64,000 nucleotides of DNA from Caldalkalibacillus thermarum (GCF_014644735.1 NZ_BMKZ01000012.1:777-64776), one strand, 5' to 3'. Positions 1 to 6,650 are shown, counted from the first letter of the stretch. Notes: generated from the letters alone by a model not told the origin. Numbers and translations are program-made.

Positions 1-130
1 AGCCTATCCATCCCATCATGTATTGATTCAGTTTCTTGATTCGTTCCTCCATTGATATGCTCCAGTTTGGATTGGTCAGCTGTCGTATCTTGTTCTTAAA
101 GCGTTTGGTCACGTAAAATATCTCGAAGTC
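1..130 (-). pseudogene. Group II intron reverse transcriptase/maturase, C-terminal fragment
   Basis: Reading the minus strand toward the left edge gives [17 protein letters not shown], then SISMEERIKKLNQYMMGWIG. This resembles the conserved C-terminal maturase segment of bacterial group II intron reverse transcriptases (family pattern RFK-K-R-LT ... S-E-R-KLN-Y--GW-GY). The frame closes upstream at a stop near 131-133, so the RT core and the intron 5' RNA domains are absent here. The homologous part starts roughly at 118. It lies directly behind an interrupted amidase gene in the same orientation, so a 5'-truncated intron copy probably landed in that gene. The window edge hides the rest. Confidence 0.7.
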
Positions 131-231
131 TTAGGAGAAACGTCCAATGCAATCTCCTTTTCTTGAAGTCCGTTGCTAACGGCCCCCGGATCGCGGCCGC
201 CATGTCCAGGGTCAATGAAGATTTTAGTCAC
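109..231 (-). pseudogene. N-acetylmuramoyl-L-alanine amidase (phage endolysin), truncated 5' part
   Basis: A GTG start at 229-231 overlaps the holin TAG stop by one base and has a GGAGGC ribosome site. The product begins [20 protein letters not shown], the Amidase_3 signature DPGHGG with the zinc-ligand His, as in CwlD/CwlV-type amidases. The frame ends after only 40 residues. Just before the stop, one extra base near 134-136 shifts the reading: without it the family-like continuation LRLRDILRD is restored. After that the sequence turns into group II intron RT sequence. Only the first zinc ligand remains, so no active enzyme is made from this piece. Holin then amidase is the usual lysis cassette order. 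Confidence 0.75.
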
Positions 232-629
232 TATTTTTCGCCTCCTTCACGCAATTTTTCAATTGCCCCCTTTAGCTTTTCTGGTGCAGGAACCCCAATC
301 CGCCCTACGTTCTCCAAGATGCTTATACCTTCATTAGCAATATAGAAAAAAATGGCCAGATCTCTGAACAGGGTAGCCTCTCCTCCCAGCGAAACGTCTA
401 CAAGATGTCCGACTGCCACTACAGCAAAAATAGCGACTTTTTTGGCAATGCCTCGTAATCCCACTTCGCTGTTCAGTTTTCCGTCCAGTGCAGATGCAAT
501 TACTCCGGAAGCATAGTCTATCACAACGAATACGAGCAGAATTGATAGCAACATTGACCAACCTCCAAACAAAAAAGAGGCGACCGAGCCGCCCACTGCA
601 ACGATCCACTTAAACAAAATTTCAGACAT
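231..629 (-). CDS. Phage holin (toxin secretion/phage lysis holin family)
   Basis: A 132-residue small membrane protein of the phage_holin_4 type, which permeabilises the cytoplasmic membrane so that endolysin can reach peptidoglycan. It has a hydrophobic N-terminal segment (about residues 8-55, containing [20 protein letters not shown]), the family-typical DYASG and GLRGIAKK motifs, further membrane segments around 65-105 ([34 protein letters not shown]) and a charged C-terminal tail. The start has a strong AAGGAGGGGAGG site. It is translationally coupled to the broken amidase gene. The coding sequence looks intact although its partner is not. Confidence 0.88.
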   Translation of the reverse strand: MSEILFKWIVAVGGSVASFLFGGWSMLLSILLVFVVIDYASGVIASALDGKLNSEVGLRGIAKKVAIFAVVAVGHLVDVSLGGEATLFRDLAIFFYIANEGISILENVGRIGVPAPEKLKGAIEKLREGGEK

Positions 630-653
630 TTTCCTCCCCTCCTTGTTTAGGAA

Positions 654-1277
654 TTAGCGAGTGTGTAGAGCATATGATCCTGGGTTGTTAGTGATATAAT
701 TGACATCGACATATAGCCCAAACGTCTCTTGCACCGTACCGTTTGGTCTGATATAGCCCCAACACCGTACCATGTTTAAGTTTACGGATCGTTTTTCGTT
801 TGATCGAGTAAATCCTTGTCCTCCTCCTATGATGACTCTGTGATCCGAACTCAGCCATCTATCCGTTTCCCATGACGTCCCTAGATTATTTAAAGGTCTG
901 GCCAGCCTCGTTTGTTTCCGCAAACCATAATGAGAACCTTTTCCTCCTTCAGTCCAATGCGCATAACGGTCTCCATATACCCTCCAATTAAATTGCGATA
1001 ACACGTAAATCCTATCTCCTCTATCATTCGCAGTTTCAACGGGATTGGGAGGGTATGATCTTCTATTGCTTAAGATAAAACCATCTCTCCATGCTCTTTC
1101 GTTATAGTTGTAATAATAGAATAAATGCAGATACGGAGCCCCTCCTTCTTCGCTATAAGGCCAAACATTTCCTGTGAAAAAAATCAACTGACCATTTACA
1201 ACAGGCGACCCAGGAAACCCAATAACATCGGAGTTATTCCCACCGTTCCGGTGACGGTAAACATAGGCAAGCGCCAT
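654..1277 (-). CDS. Unrecognised Trp/Tyr-rich prophage protein
   Basis: A 207-residue protein I do not recognise. The ATG at 1277 was chosen over an upstream start because AAAGGAGATGAAAAC precedes it directly. The protein is rich in Trp, Tyr, Gly, Asn and Arg (for example GNVWPYSEEGGAPYLHLF, FNWRVYGDRYAHW, MVRCWGYIRPNG), a composition seen in secreted or virion beta-sheet and carbohydrate-contacting proteins. There is no signal peptide, membrane segment or Cys pattern. It lies between the lipoprotein gene terminator and the holin, so it would be transcribed with the lysis genes. A structural, receptor-binding or host-directed role are all possible; none is shown. Confidence 0.6.
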   Translation of the reverse strand: MALAYVYRHRNGGNNSDVIGFPGSPVVNGQLIFFTGNVWPYSEEGGAPYLHLFYYYNYNERAWRDGFILSNRRSYPPNPVETANDRGDRIYVLSQFNWRVYGDRYAHWTEGGKGSHYGLRKQTRLARPLNNLGTSWETDRWLSSDHRVIIGGGQGFTRSNEKRSVNLNMVRCWGYIRPNGTVQETFGLYVDVNYITNNPGSYALHTR

Positions 1278-1318
1278 GTTTTCATCTCCTTTCACAGATA
1301 TCCTAAATCCAATAAAAA

Positions 1319-1338
1319 ACACCCCACAAACGGGGTGT
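1319..1338 (-). terminator. Rho-independent terminator of the lipoprotein gene
   Basis: ACACCCC (1319-1325), loop of six, GGGGTGT (1332-1338), followed on the minus strand by six T. It overlaps the lipoprotein stop codon, so that gene ends its own transcript inside the prophage lysis region. Confidence 0.75.
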
Positions 1339-1856
1339 CAGTATATATGCGATCTGTCGTTTTCAGTCGGCCTCTCATACTTGTCTTCAGGATCATAAGG
1401 CTGGATGTTATTCTCCTCTCTCCACCGATTTAGTTCCTCCAGCGTTTTAGCCGATCCACCAAGTATCAGATCTACATCATTTTCGTTGATCAGGTTGGCA
1501 TTTCTGACTAATTCCCTCCGGCCTTCAGCGTTGTTGACAAACATGTGTAACACATGATGAGTAGTGTATATATACCATCTAATATGCTCAGGAAGCTGTT
1601 CCAGCTGTTCAATCATCTCTGGTGTGAGCGATTCCTGCAGTCTTCTCGTCACCTCATCAAATGGGCCGTCAATATGATACGTTTCAAAACTCACCAAGTG
1701 TTCTTGCCCTTCAACCTCATCTTTGTAACCCTCACTACTGGGCTTATTCACCTCGCTGGCACTCATATCCGGTTCTTCCTTGACTTCCTCCACCACACCA
1801 CAACCTGCCAAAAACAGCAAGGCAACGAAAACCGTCAATAACGGTTTCCGGCACAT
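1338..1856 (-). CDS. Prophage-encoded lipoprotein of unknown function
   Basis: A 172-residue protein with a class II signal peptide: MCRKPLLTVFVALLFLAGC, lipobox LAGC with Cys19 as the lipidated residue. The mature part is acidic, starts with a flexible Glu/Ser-rich linker and then has a compact, probably helical region (residues about 70-150) with no motif I recognise. An AAGGAGG site precedes ATG. The gene has its own promoter-like sequence and terminator inside a phage late-gene region, the arrangement of a moron. Phage lipoproteins sometimes act in superinfection exclusion or lysogenic conversion; that role is inference only. Confidence 0.7.
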   Translation of the reverse strand: MCRKPLLTVFVALLFLAGCGVVEEVKEEPDMSASEVNKPSSEGYKDEVEGQEHLVSFETYHIDGPFDEVTRRLQESLTPEMIEQLEQLPEHIRWYIYTTHHVLHMFVNNAEGRRELVRNANLINENDVDLILGGSAKTLEELNRWREENNIQPYDPEDKYERPTENDRSHIY

Positions 1857-1891
1857 GATGAATCCCTCCTTGTTTTTGCCTGATTATTTCC

Positions 1892-1920
1892 AGTTTACCA
1901 CCACCTTTCAAGGTACACAA
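1892..1920 (-). promoter_or_regulatory. Promoter candidate for the prophage lipoprotein
   Basis: On the minus strand TTGTGT (1915-1920) and TAAACT (1892-1897) are separated by 17 bp, 36 nt upstream of the lipoprotein ATG. Moderate match to sigma-A consensus. Together with the terminator at 1319-1338 it makes the lipoprotein an independent transcription unit. Confidence 0.45.
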
Positions 1921-1928
1921 ATTAAGTT

Positions 1929-2645
1929 TTATATTGCGCCGGGCAGATAAGTAAACACCCTGGGATCTTCTTGCCCCAGTGTCCACATGGCTACACCTTT
2001 GCAACCATATTCCCGAATGAAACCAAGCGTTTTAATAAACCCTTCAAGATCACTGTTCCAGGCGATCGAAAACTCGGAACCATCACCGACATAGAAGTTT
2101 CTCAACCAGACCCCGGCATCAACCATCCGGATCCTCACTTTTTTCTCACCAATCCAGGATGGAACATTCACCACTGGCAAATTGTCGAGTCGTTGTCAAT
2201 TTCAATCCCCAAGCCTTCATCCGGATCAAAGACGCCATACACCAAATAACCCCACTCGTCATAGTTATAGGGACGATCTTCTTCAAAGGCAATGTATTCC
2301 TCCCCGTCCACAATAGCTGCGATTTTTTCCATTGGTTCATATCGGTCGTTTGTGCGATTTGTAGCTGGTAACATTTTACCCTGGTGTCGTTGGCATACAC
2401 GCCGTGAGCCCCCCTGGACAATGAACCAGGCAACGATCCGGAATAATCAATGTATTCCGTTGAACCAACCAAGATTTTAATGCGGCCGTTATAAACACGG
2501 ACGGTTAAGGTATACCGGTTCCCTAGTCCACAGGCCAAGGTTTGGGACATTGGTGCAGTCGCCAGCATCTGACTGGATCCATTGCTTTCATAAGTGAGCC
2601 GTACGGTTTGATTCCGATAATCCAGTTGCGCTATATAACCATTTT
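1929..2645 (-). pseudogene. Phage tail-associated glycoside hydrolase family 18 protein, frameshifted C-terminal remnant
   Basis: Three overlapping minus-strand frames together spell one C-terminal region. The first (about 2645 to 2345) has a LamG/concanavalin-like stretch (NGRIKILVGSTEYIDYSG). The second (about 2345 to 2180) has YNYDEWGYLVYGVFDPDEG. The third (2180 to 1929) has the GH18-type end GCKGVAMWTLGQEDPRVF. One frameshift lies near 2340-2350 and another near 2170-2185. The N-terminal tail-binding and catalytic parts are gone, and the 5' end fuses into the antirepressor gene at about 2630-2655. Similar proteins are carried by Bacillus prophages as tail-tip lysins. No functional product is expected. 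Confidence 0.72.
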
Positions 2646-3122
2646 CAACGCCGCCAGGGTTTCTGGCATATCAATGTTGTCTATCCGATGGTGGGCCGCC
2701 TCTGTTCTTTCTTCAAGCTCCTTGATCTTCTTTTCATGCTCAACAAGTTTCTGGGCAGCCATCAGCATGAGTTCAGCTGGTGTTTTCAGTTGTTCCAGGG
2801 AGTATTGACCTGTTTTGCGGATGGTTGGGAGCACATCTTTTGTCACCCATTTCCTGAATGCGCGGGCCTCTGGTTTGCGACTCTCAAGAATCACATCATA
2901 TAGTCCGTCTTCGTTGATGATAGTCATTTGCTGTATTCCATCAGGTGTCTCAAGGGGGTGATTTGAAATCACATCCTTTGACAACCTGCGTTTAACTCCA
3001 GCTACTTGACCAAGATCAAGAATGTGGCAAACATCTTTCAAAACAAACCAAGGCTCGCCGTCTTTGACTACCGTTCTTACCTGTTGGCCGTGATAATCAA
3101 AGATGTGTTGTAGCTGATTCAA
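2631..3122 (-). CDS. BRO-N domain phage antirepressor, C-terminus probably replaced
   Basis: 163 residues. Residues about 5-105 match the BRO-N fold of phage antirepressors (VRTVVKDGEPWFVLKDVC, INEDGLYDVILESRKPEARAF, FRKWVTKDVLPTIRKTGQY), followed by a coiled-coil-like stretch (KLVEHEKKIKELEERTE). Family members normally continue into a KilA-C or ANT domain. Here the protein ends at ALKMVI, exactly where the tail-gene remnant begins in another frame, so a deletion has probably clipped the C-terminal domain. It is the second gene behind the minus-strand regulator, the usual early-lytic position. Activity of the shortened form is uncertain. Confidence 0.75.
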   Translation of the reverse strand: MNQLQHIFDYHGQQVRTVVKDGEPWFVLKDVCHILDLGQVAGVKRRLSKDVISNHPLETPDGIQQMTIINEDGLYDVILESRKPEARAFRKWVTKDVLPTIRKTGQYSLEQLKTPAELMLMAAQKLVEHEKKIKELEERTEAAHHRIDNIDMPETLAALKMVI

Positions 3123-3137
3123 ATAGATAACCCCCTT

Positions 3138-3371
3138 TTATGCAGTTGATTTCTTAGCGTTTTTCGCTACACTTTCGTCAAAAAAATATTCCAACGGAAC
3201 ATTAAAATGATCCGCAATCATACGTAGTTCTAACGCAGTAAAGGGCTGCTTCCCAGTCTCTTTTCTGTTATATTGGTATACGCTGCGGAACCCTAGAAGA
3301 TCAGCAAACTCCTTCTGGGAAAGTTTTTGTTTCTTCCGCAGTTCCTTGATTTTGTCTAGATCAATCCTCAC
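3138..3371 (-). CDS. Cro-like XRE-family helix-turn-helix regulator
   Basis: 77 residues from a GTG at 3371, chosen because AGGAGG lies 8 nt upstream; a more upstream GTG at 3380 would overlap that site. Residues about 5-60 form an HTH_3 domain (IKELRKKQKLSQKEFADLLG, then VYQYNRKETGKQPFTALELR). It is transcribed divergently from the repressor-like gene at 3554, from a promoter whose spacer contains one of the shared operators. Position and size suggest the lytic-direction regulator (Cro function) of the prophage switch, with the antirepressor gene following 15 nt downstream. The DNA target is inferred from the operators, not shown. Confidence 0.82.
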   Translation of the reverse strand: MRIDLDKIKELRKKQKLSQKEFADLLGFRSVYQYNRKETGKQPFTALELRMIADHFNVPLEYFFDESVAKNAKKSTA

Positions 3372-3400
3372 AAACCACACCTCCTGAAATTTTAATTATA

Positions 3401-3474
3401 GCGATTTCCGCAATACTCAATTACATTATAATTAGCGAGTATCGCAAAGTCAAGTATTTATTTGCGATTTTCGC
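3401..3474. promoter_or_regulatory. Operator array of the prophage switch (three 11-bp near-palindromes)
   Basis: GCGATTTCCGC (3401-3411), GCGAGTATCGC (3435-3445) and GCGATTTTCGC (3464-3474) share the form GCGA-NNN-TCGC (CCGC in the first), at centre spacings of 34 and 29 bp. A weaker partial copy is TGCATATTTCGCA (3525-3537). They lie between two divergent HTH regulator genes, as phage CI/Cro operators do. The middle one is inside the spacer of the leftward promoter, so binding there should block it. Confidence 0.75.
3425..3453 (-). promoter_or_regulatory. Leftward (early lytic) promoter
   Basis: TTGACT (3448-3453), 17 bp spacer, perfect TATAAT (3425-3430) on the minus strand. It drives the Cro-like and antirepressor genes. 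Operator 3435-3445 is wholly within the spacer; operator 3401-3411 lies just downstream of the predicted start of transcription. Confidence 0.8.
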
Positions 3475-3496
3475 GAAATAAATTTTCAATATACGC

Positions 3497-3510
3497 TATA
3501 ATGGTATAAT
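3497..3510 (+). promoter_or_regulatory. Rightward promoter -10 region for the repressor
   Basis: Two TATAAT hexamers on the plus strand (3497-3502 and 3505-3510) about 45-55 nt upstream of the repressor ATG. No good -35 lies at proper distance, so the promoter may be weak or activated by the repressor bound at 3464-3474. Confidence 0.5.
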
Positions 3511-3553
3511 ATTATTGCATAAATTGCATATTTCGCATAAGGCGGAGATAAAT

Positions 3554-4006
3554 ATGAGTGAGAATGTACTTGGTAAAAGATTAAGAAAACTACGAGAAAA
3601 AAGAGGCTTATCTCAAAAAGAGGCAGCAAAGAGATTTGGCATCTCAAATTTCGCTTTATCTAGATATGAAAACGGGACAGCTAACCCAGACCCAGATCTG
3701 ATCGCTAAATTCAGTGAGTTCTATGATGTTTCTTCTGACTATATCCTTGGCCGCACAGACAATCCCGCCGGTGTCATCCGTGAAGATGGATCGGAAACAG
3801 ACGTGTATCAGATGCTTATGGAGAATGACAAGTCGCTTACTCTGAACGGCAAGCCACTCACGGATGAACAAAAAGAAATCCTGTCAATAGTGATGGAAAA
3901 GCTTGCTGAGGCTGACGAAGATGAGGAAAAGTTTTTAGCGCGGCTCCTTAGGAGGCTATTGGCTGGAGAGTCAGCTAGGGAGATAAAGAAGGATATAAAC
4001 AAATAA
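3554..4006 (+). CDS. CI-like XRE-family repressor
   Basis: 150 residues. ATG at 3554 was chosen for the GGCGGAG site 7 nt upstream and because the HTH begins right after. Residues about 5-60 form the HTH (LRKLREKRGLSQKEAAKRFG, ISNFALSRYENG, then SSDYILGRTDNP, the usual post-HTH linker). The C-terminal half is acidic and helical (LTDEQKEILSIVMEKLAEAD). There is no S24 peptidase domain, so it would be relieved by an antirepressor rather than RecA-driven self-cleavage, which fits the antirepressor gene next door. The divergent pairing with the Cro-like gene indicates the lysogeny repressor. Confidence 0.82.
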   Translation: MSENVLGKRLRKLREKRGLSQKEAAKRFGISNFALSRYENGTANPDPDLIAKFSEFYDVSSDYILGRTDNPAGVIREDGSETDVYQMLMENDKSLTLNGKPLTDEQKEILSIVMEKLAEADEDEEKFLARLLRRLLAGESAREIKKDINK

Positions 4007-4061
4007 AAAAAATAGAAACAACCCAAGCAACAACTTGTTTATTTTATTGGGGGATCTAAAA

Positions 4062-4904
4062 TTGGAATGGAAGAGAAGACCAACTATACTAGAATATTGG
4101 CCAAAAAACGTTGATGTTTTAATGGGTATGGATGAAAACGGGACCGCAGAATTAAAAGGTGTTAAGCGAAGAATAAGGAATGAGCAAGAAGTTCCAGACA
4201 ATGAAAAGTACTTCACCCTTACAGGGGTTGCAATTAATTTGGATAGTTACTCTAAATTTAAGGAGCATGTTAATAAAATTAAATTTAAACATTGGGAAAA
4301 CGGAATGGCCGATTACAAAGGTACGATGAAAAGAGTATGCTTTCATTCTAGTGAAATAAGAAAAAGAAAACATCCTTTTGACACTATTGATTATGAAGAA
4401 TTTATGAATGATATATCAAAACTAATATCAAGTACAAATATAAGGATCATATCTTCTACCGTTAATAAAGAAGCCCATTACAAAAAATATGGAGAAAGAG
4501 CTGATCATCCTTATCCCCTTGCTGTTAGATTTATTCTTGAAAGATATTGCAAAAAATTAAACGAAACAAACCAGAAGGGCATCATTGTTTTAGAATCAAG
4601 AGGAAAAAAAGAGGATAAATTTGTTCTGAAGCATATATTACAAATAATAGAAAATGGAACTTATTACAATCCAGCAAGTCACTTTAAAAGTCTCGTAGGT
4701 GTTTATTTCAATCCAAAATGGTGGGCAGCTGATGATTCGAAATCATCGTTTGTAATTCTGGAGCTTGCTGATTTGGTTTCATATCCAATTCACAAGTTTG
4801 CTAGAAGCAATTGCATCGTTAAGGATAGGGCCTTTTTAAATATTGAAGAAAAACTTACCAATTACCCTAATTACATGGGCTGGGGAATAAAAATTTTTCC
4901 TTAA
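4062..4904 (+). CDS. DUF3800 domain protein, prophage accessory gene
   Basis: 280 residues from a TTG at 4062 placed 7 nt after GGGGGA; an upstream TTG at 4035 lacks such a site. The features fit DUF3800, an RNase H-like fold family of unknown role: an N-terminal acidic motif (GMDENG) followed by YFTLTGVAI, a central CFHSSEIRKRKHPF block, LESRGKKEDK, and the C-terminal LELADLVSYPIHKF. The expected Asp/Glu positions are present, so a metal-dependent nuclease-like site is conceivable. The gene is AT-rich and sits directly behind the repressor, where genes expressed in the lysogen lie, so a superinfection or defence function is a fair hypothesis. Nothing here proves it. Confidence 0.65.
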   Translation: MEWKRRPTILEYWPKNVDVLMGMDENGTAELKGVKRRIRNEQEVPDNEKYFTLTGVAINLDSYSKFKEHVNKIKFKHWENGMADYKGTMKRVCFHSSEIRKRKHPFDTIDYEEFMNDISKLISSTNIRIISSTVNKEAHYKKYGERADHPYPLAVRFILERYCKKLNETNQKGIIVLESRGKKEDKFVLKHILQIIENGTYYNPASHFKSLVGVYFNPKWWAADDSKSSFVILELADLVSYPIHKFARSNCIVKDRAFLNIEEKLTNYPNYMGWGIKIFP

Positions 4905-4915
4905 AAAAATTAAAA

Positions 4916-4940
4916 CCGCCACAGCCATTAGGCTGGGCGG
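4916..4940. other. Intergenic hairpin
   Basis: CCGCC-A-CAGCC, loop ATTA, GGCTG-GGCGG, a ten-pair GC-rich stem with one bulged A. On the minus strand it is followed by TTTTAATTTTTTT, so it would terminate leftward transcripts; on the plus strand no T run follows the DUF3800 gene. Lying just 12 nt after that gene, it may protect its mRNA 3' end or insulate it. The rest of 4905-5171 is AT-rich with no other gene seen. Confidence 0.5.
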
Positions 4941-5171
4941 GCGACCGGCATACACCGATCCCTTAACTGAGTTAATCAGTTATTAACATTATGTTCAAGA
5001 TTACAAAAGAGTATACATAACCTTTTAATCTTTGTACTCTAATTTTATGACATTAACATAGAATTCGTCAACTGGTAAGTCAAAAATAGGTACAGAGTAT
5101 CATTTTAAAGACATTTGTTTACAGCCTTAATTTTTTATCCTGTTCCGAACATATATTCCTAAGGGGGTAAC

Positions 5172-6291
5172 ATGATGAAAGGACACGTCCGAAAACGCGG
5201 TAATAAATGGTGCTTTGTACTTAATGTCGGGCGTAAGCCAGACGGATCTAGAAACCGCAAATGGTTCAGTGGCTATAACACCAAGAAAGAAGCAGAAAAA
5301 GCGTGCGCTGAGATGATTGCACAATTGACCTAAAGCACATATGTTGAGCCAACCAAAAAACAGTGGCAGAGTACATGCAGGAATGGCTGGAATACAAAGA
5401 AAAAAGCTGCGTCCGACAACCCTGGACACATATCAACGTTTGATTAATAATCACATCATCCCTCATATCGGAATGATCAGGATGGACAAGCTACACGAGA
5501 CAAATATAGAGGACTTATATGACTATCTTCGTGAAGAAAAAGAGCTTGCAGAATCAACCATTGTCAAAATCCATGCAGACATCCTCAAACCGGTTTTTAA
5601 GACGTGCTGTCAGGTATCGTATTCTCCACCACAACCAGCAGACATTGAGGATCCGCCGAAACATGGGAAACCTCAGATAAATGTATGGAATCAAGAAGAA
5701 ATGAACGCCTTTCTTGATGCAGCTAAAGGTGATTGGATGTATCCCGTTTTTCACCTTTCTTTAAATACTGGCATGAGAATCGGCGAAGTCCTTGGCCTTC
5801 AATGGAAACATGTTGACTTTGATAAAAAGTTGATTTATGTACGCCAATCACTGACGGCAAAAACACGTGAACTAACAAGTCCTAAGACTGAATCAAGTAT
5901 ACGCGATGTTCCGTTTGATGATATCACGTCTAAGATACTCAAAAATCAAAAGTCCGCTATAAATGAAAAAAAGTTGCGAGCCGGCAGCAGTTACAATGAT
6001 CAGGATTTTGTATTTGTGTCTGGCGAAGGGGCTCCATTACTTCAAAGTAATGTTCGTCGCAAATTTAACAGTTTAATCAAAAAAGCTGGAGTACCTAAAA
6101 TCCGCATTCATGACATGCGCCACACCTGGGCCACGTTGCAGCTGATGACCGGGACAGATATTAAGACAGTCAGTTCGATCCTGGGCCATTCTTCGGTATG
6201 GTTTACCTATGATACCTATGCCCACGTTCTGCCTGAGATGCAAAAACTGGCTGTGGAAAATCAACTCCAGATTATCCAGCGAAAAACTTAA
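5172..6291 (+). pseudogene. Phage tyrosine recombinase/integrase, multiply disrupted
   Basis: Start ATG 5172 follows GGGGG. The N-terminal Arm-DNA-binding domain reads KGHVRKRGNKWCFVLNVG and stops at TAA 5331-5333 after 53 codons. The frame continues as STYVEPTKK, shifts at an A6 run (5355-5360) into TVAEYMQEWLEYKEK, and shifts again at a second A6 run (5400-5405) into RPTTLDTYQRL. The catalytic domain then stays open to 6291 and keeps Arg (NTGMRIGEV), Lys (SPKTESSIRD), HDMRHTW, LGHSS and Tyr (TYDTYAHV). Between about 5604 and 5636 two compensating indels garble one loop. The core could be made as a truncated protein, but a working integrase is unlikely. Confidence 0.85.
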
Positions 6292-6301
6292 CAATTTTTG
6301 G

Positions 6302-6322
6302 ATGGTTGCAAAATGGTTGCAA
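6302..6322. repeat. Tandem 10-bp repeat after the integrase gene
   Basis: ATGGTTGCAA occurs twice with one A between, 11 nt behind the integrase stop. Integrase-proximal repeats can be part of an attachment or arm-binding site. The second attachment site would lie left of the window, so this cannot be tested here. Confidence 0.4.
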
Positions 6323-6339
6323 TCGAGAGTATAAGCAAA

Positions 6340-6376
6340 AACGGCGGGGCAGCTGATCGCTTCAAACCCCGCCGTT
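6340..6376 (-). terminator. Terminator of the tRNA operon
   Basis: Perfect 10-bp stem AACGGCGGGG (6340-6349) with CCCCGCCGTT (6367-6376); on the minus strand it runs into TTTTTGC. It ends the tRNA-Asn/tRNA-Thr transcript and faces the converging integrase gene. Confidence 0.85.
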
Positions 6377-6395
6377 ATGGGCTTTGTCGTATGTA

Positions 6396-6471
6396 TGGAG
6401 CTTCCAGCCGGACTTGAACCGGCGACCTCTTCCTTACCATGGAAGCGCTCTACCGACTGAGCTATGGAAGC
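6396..6471 (-). tRNA. tRNA-Thr (anticodon GGT)
   Basis: 76 nt including an encoded CCA end. Acceptor stem GCTTCC/GGAAGC, D arm GCTCAGTCGGTAGAGC, anticodon arm CTTCC-ATGGTAA-GGAAG giving GGT, and T arm with GGTTCAAGTCC. Discriminator base is T, as usual for this isoacceptor in Bacillales. Confidence 0.97.
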
Positions 6472-6474
6472 AAA

Positions 6475-6549
6475 TGGCTCCGCAGGTAGGATTCGAACCT
6501 ACGACCAACCGGTTAACAGCCGGCCGCTCTACCACTGAGCTACTGCGGA
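6475..6549 (-). tRNA. tRNA-Asn (anticodon GTT)
   Basis: 75 nt with encoded CCA. Acceptor stem TCCGCAG/CTGCGGA, D arm GCTCAGTGGTAGAGC, anticodon arm CCGGC-TGTTAAC-CGGTT region giving GTT, T arm GGTTCGAATCC, discriminator G. Three bases separate it from tRNA-Thr, so both come from one transcript. Confidence 0.97.
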
Positions 6550-6579
6550 ACAACGTTGTCCAACCTGACGACGAATATA

Positions 6580-6608
6580 AGTATACAACGTTTAGTTCAG
6601 TTTTGCAA
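6580..6608 (-). promoter_or_regulatory. Promoter of the tRNA operon
   Basis: TTGCAA (6603-6608), 17 bp, TATACT (6580-6585) on the minus strand, about 31 nt upstream of the tRNA-Asn 5' end. Good sigma-A match. Confidence 0.82.
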
Positions 6609-6650
6609 GGGGTTTTTTTAAACCATTTTTTACTTTTTCGGGTACCATTT

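Noticed and set aside
1971-2249. Plus-strand frame opposite the GH18 remnant
   Set aside because: No ribosome site or domain; the minus-strand homology explains the sequence.
3401-3474. CRISPR-like array
   Set aside because: The repeats are only 11 bp, palindromic and few, with no uniform spacers; they are operators. I saw no CRISPR array anywhere in the window.
6396-6471. tRNA-Thr 3' end as the prophage attachment site
   Set aside because: The integrase ends more than 100 nt away with the tRNA terminator between, and no repeat of the tRNA 3' end is present within the prophage side seen here.
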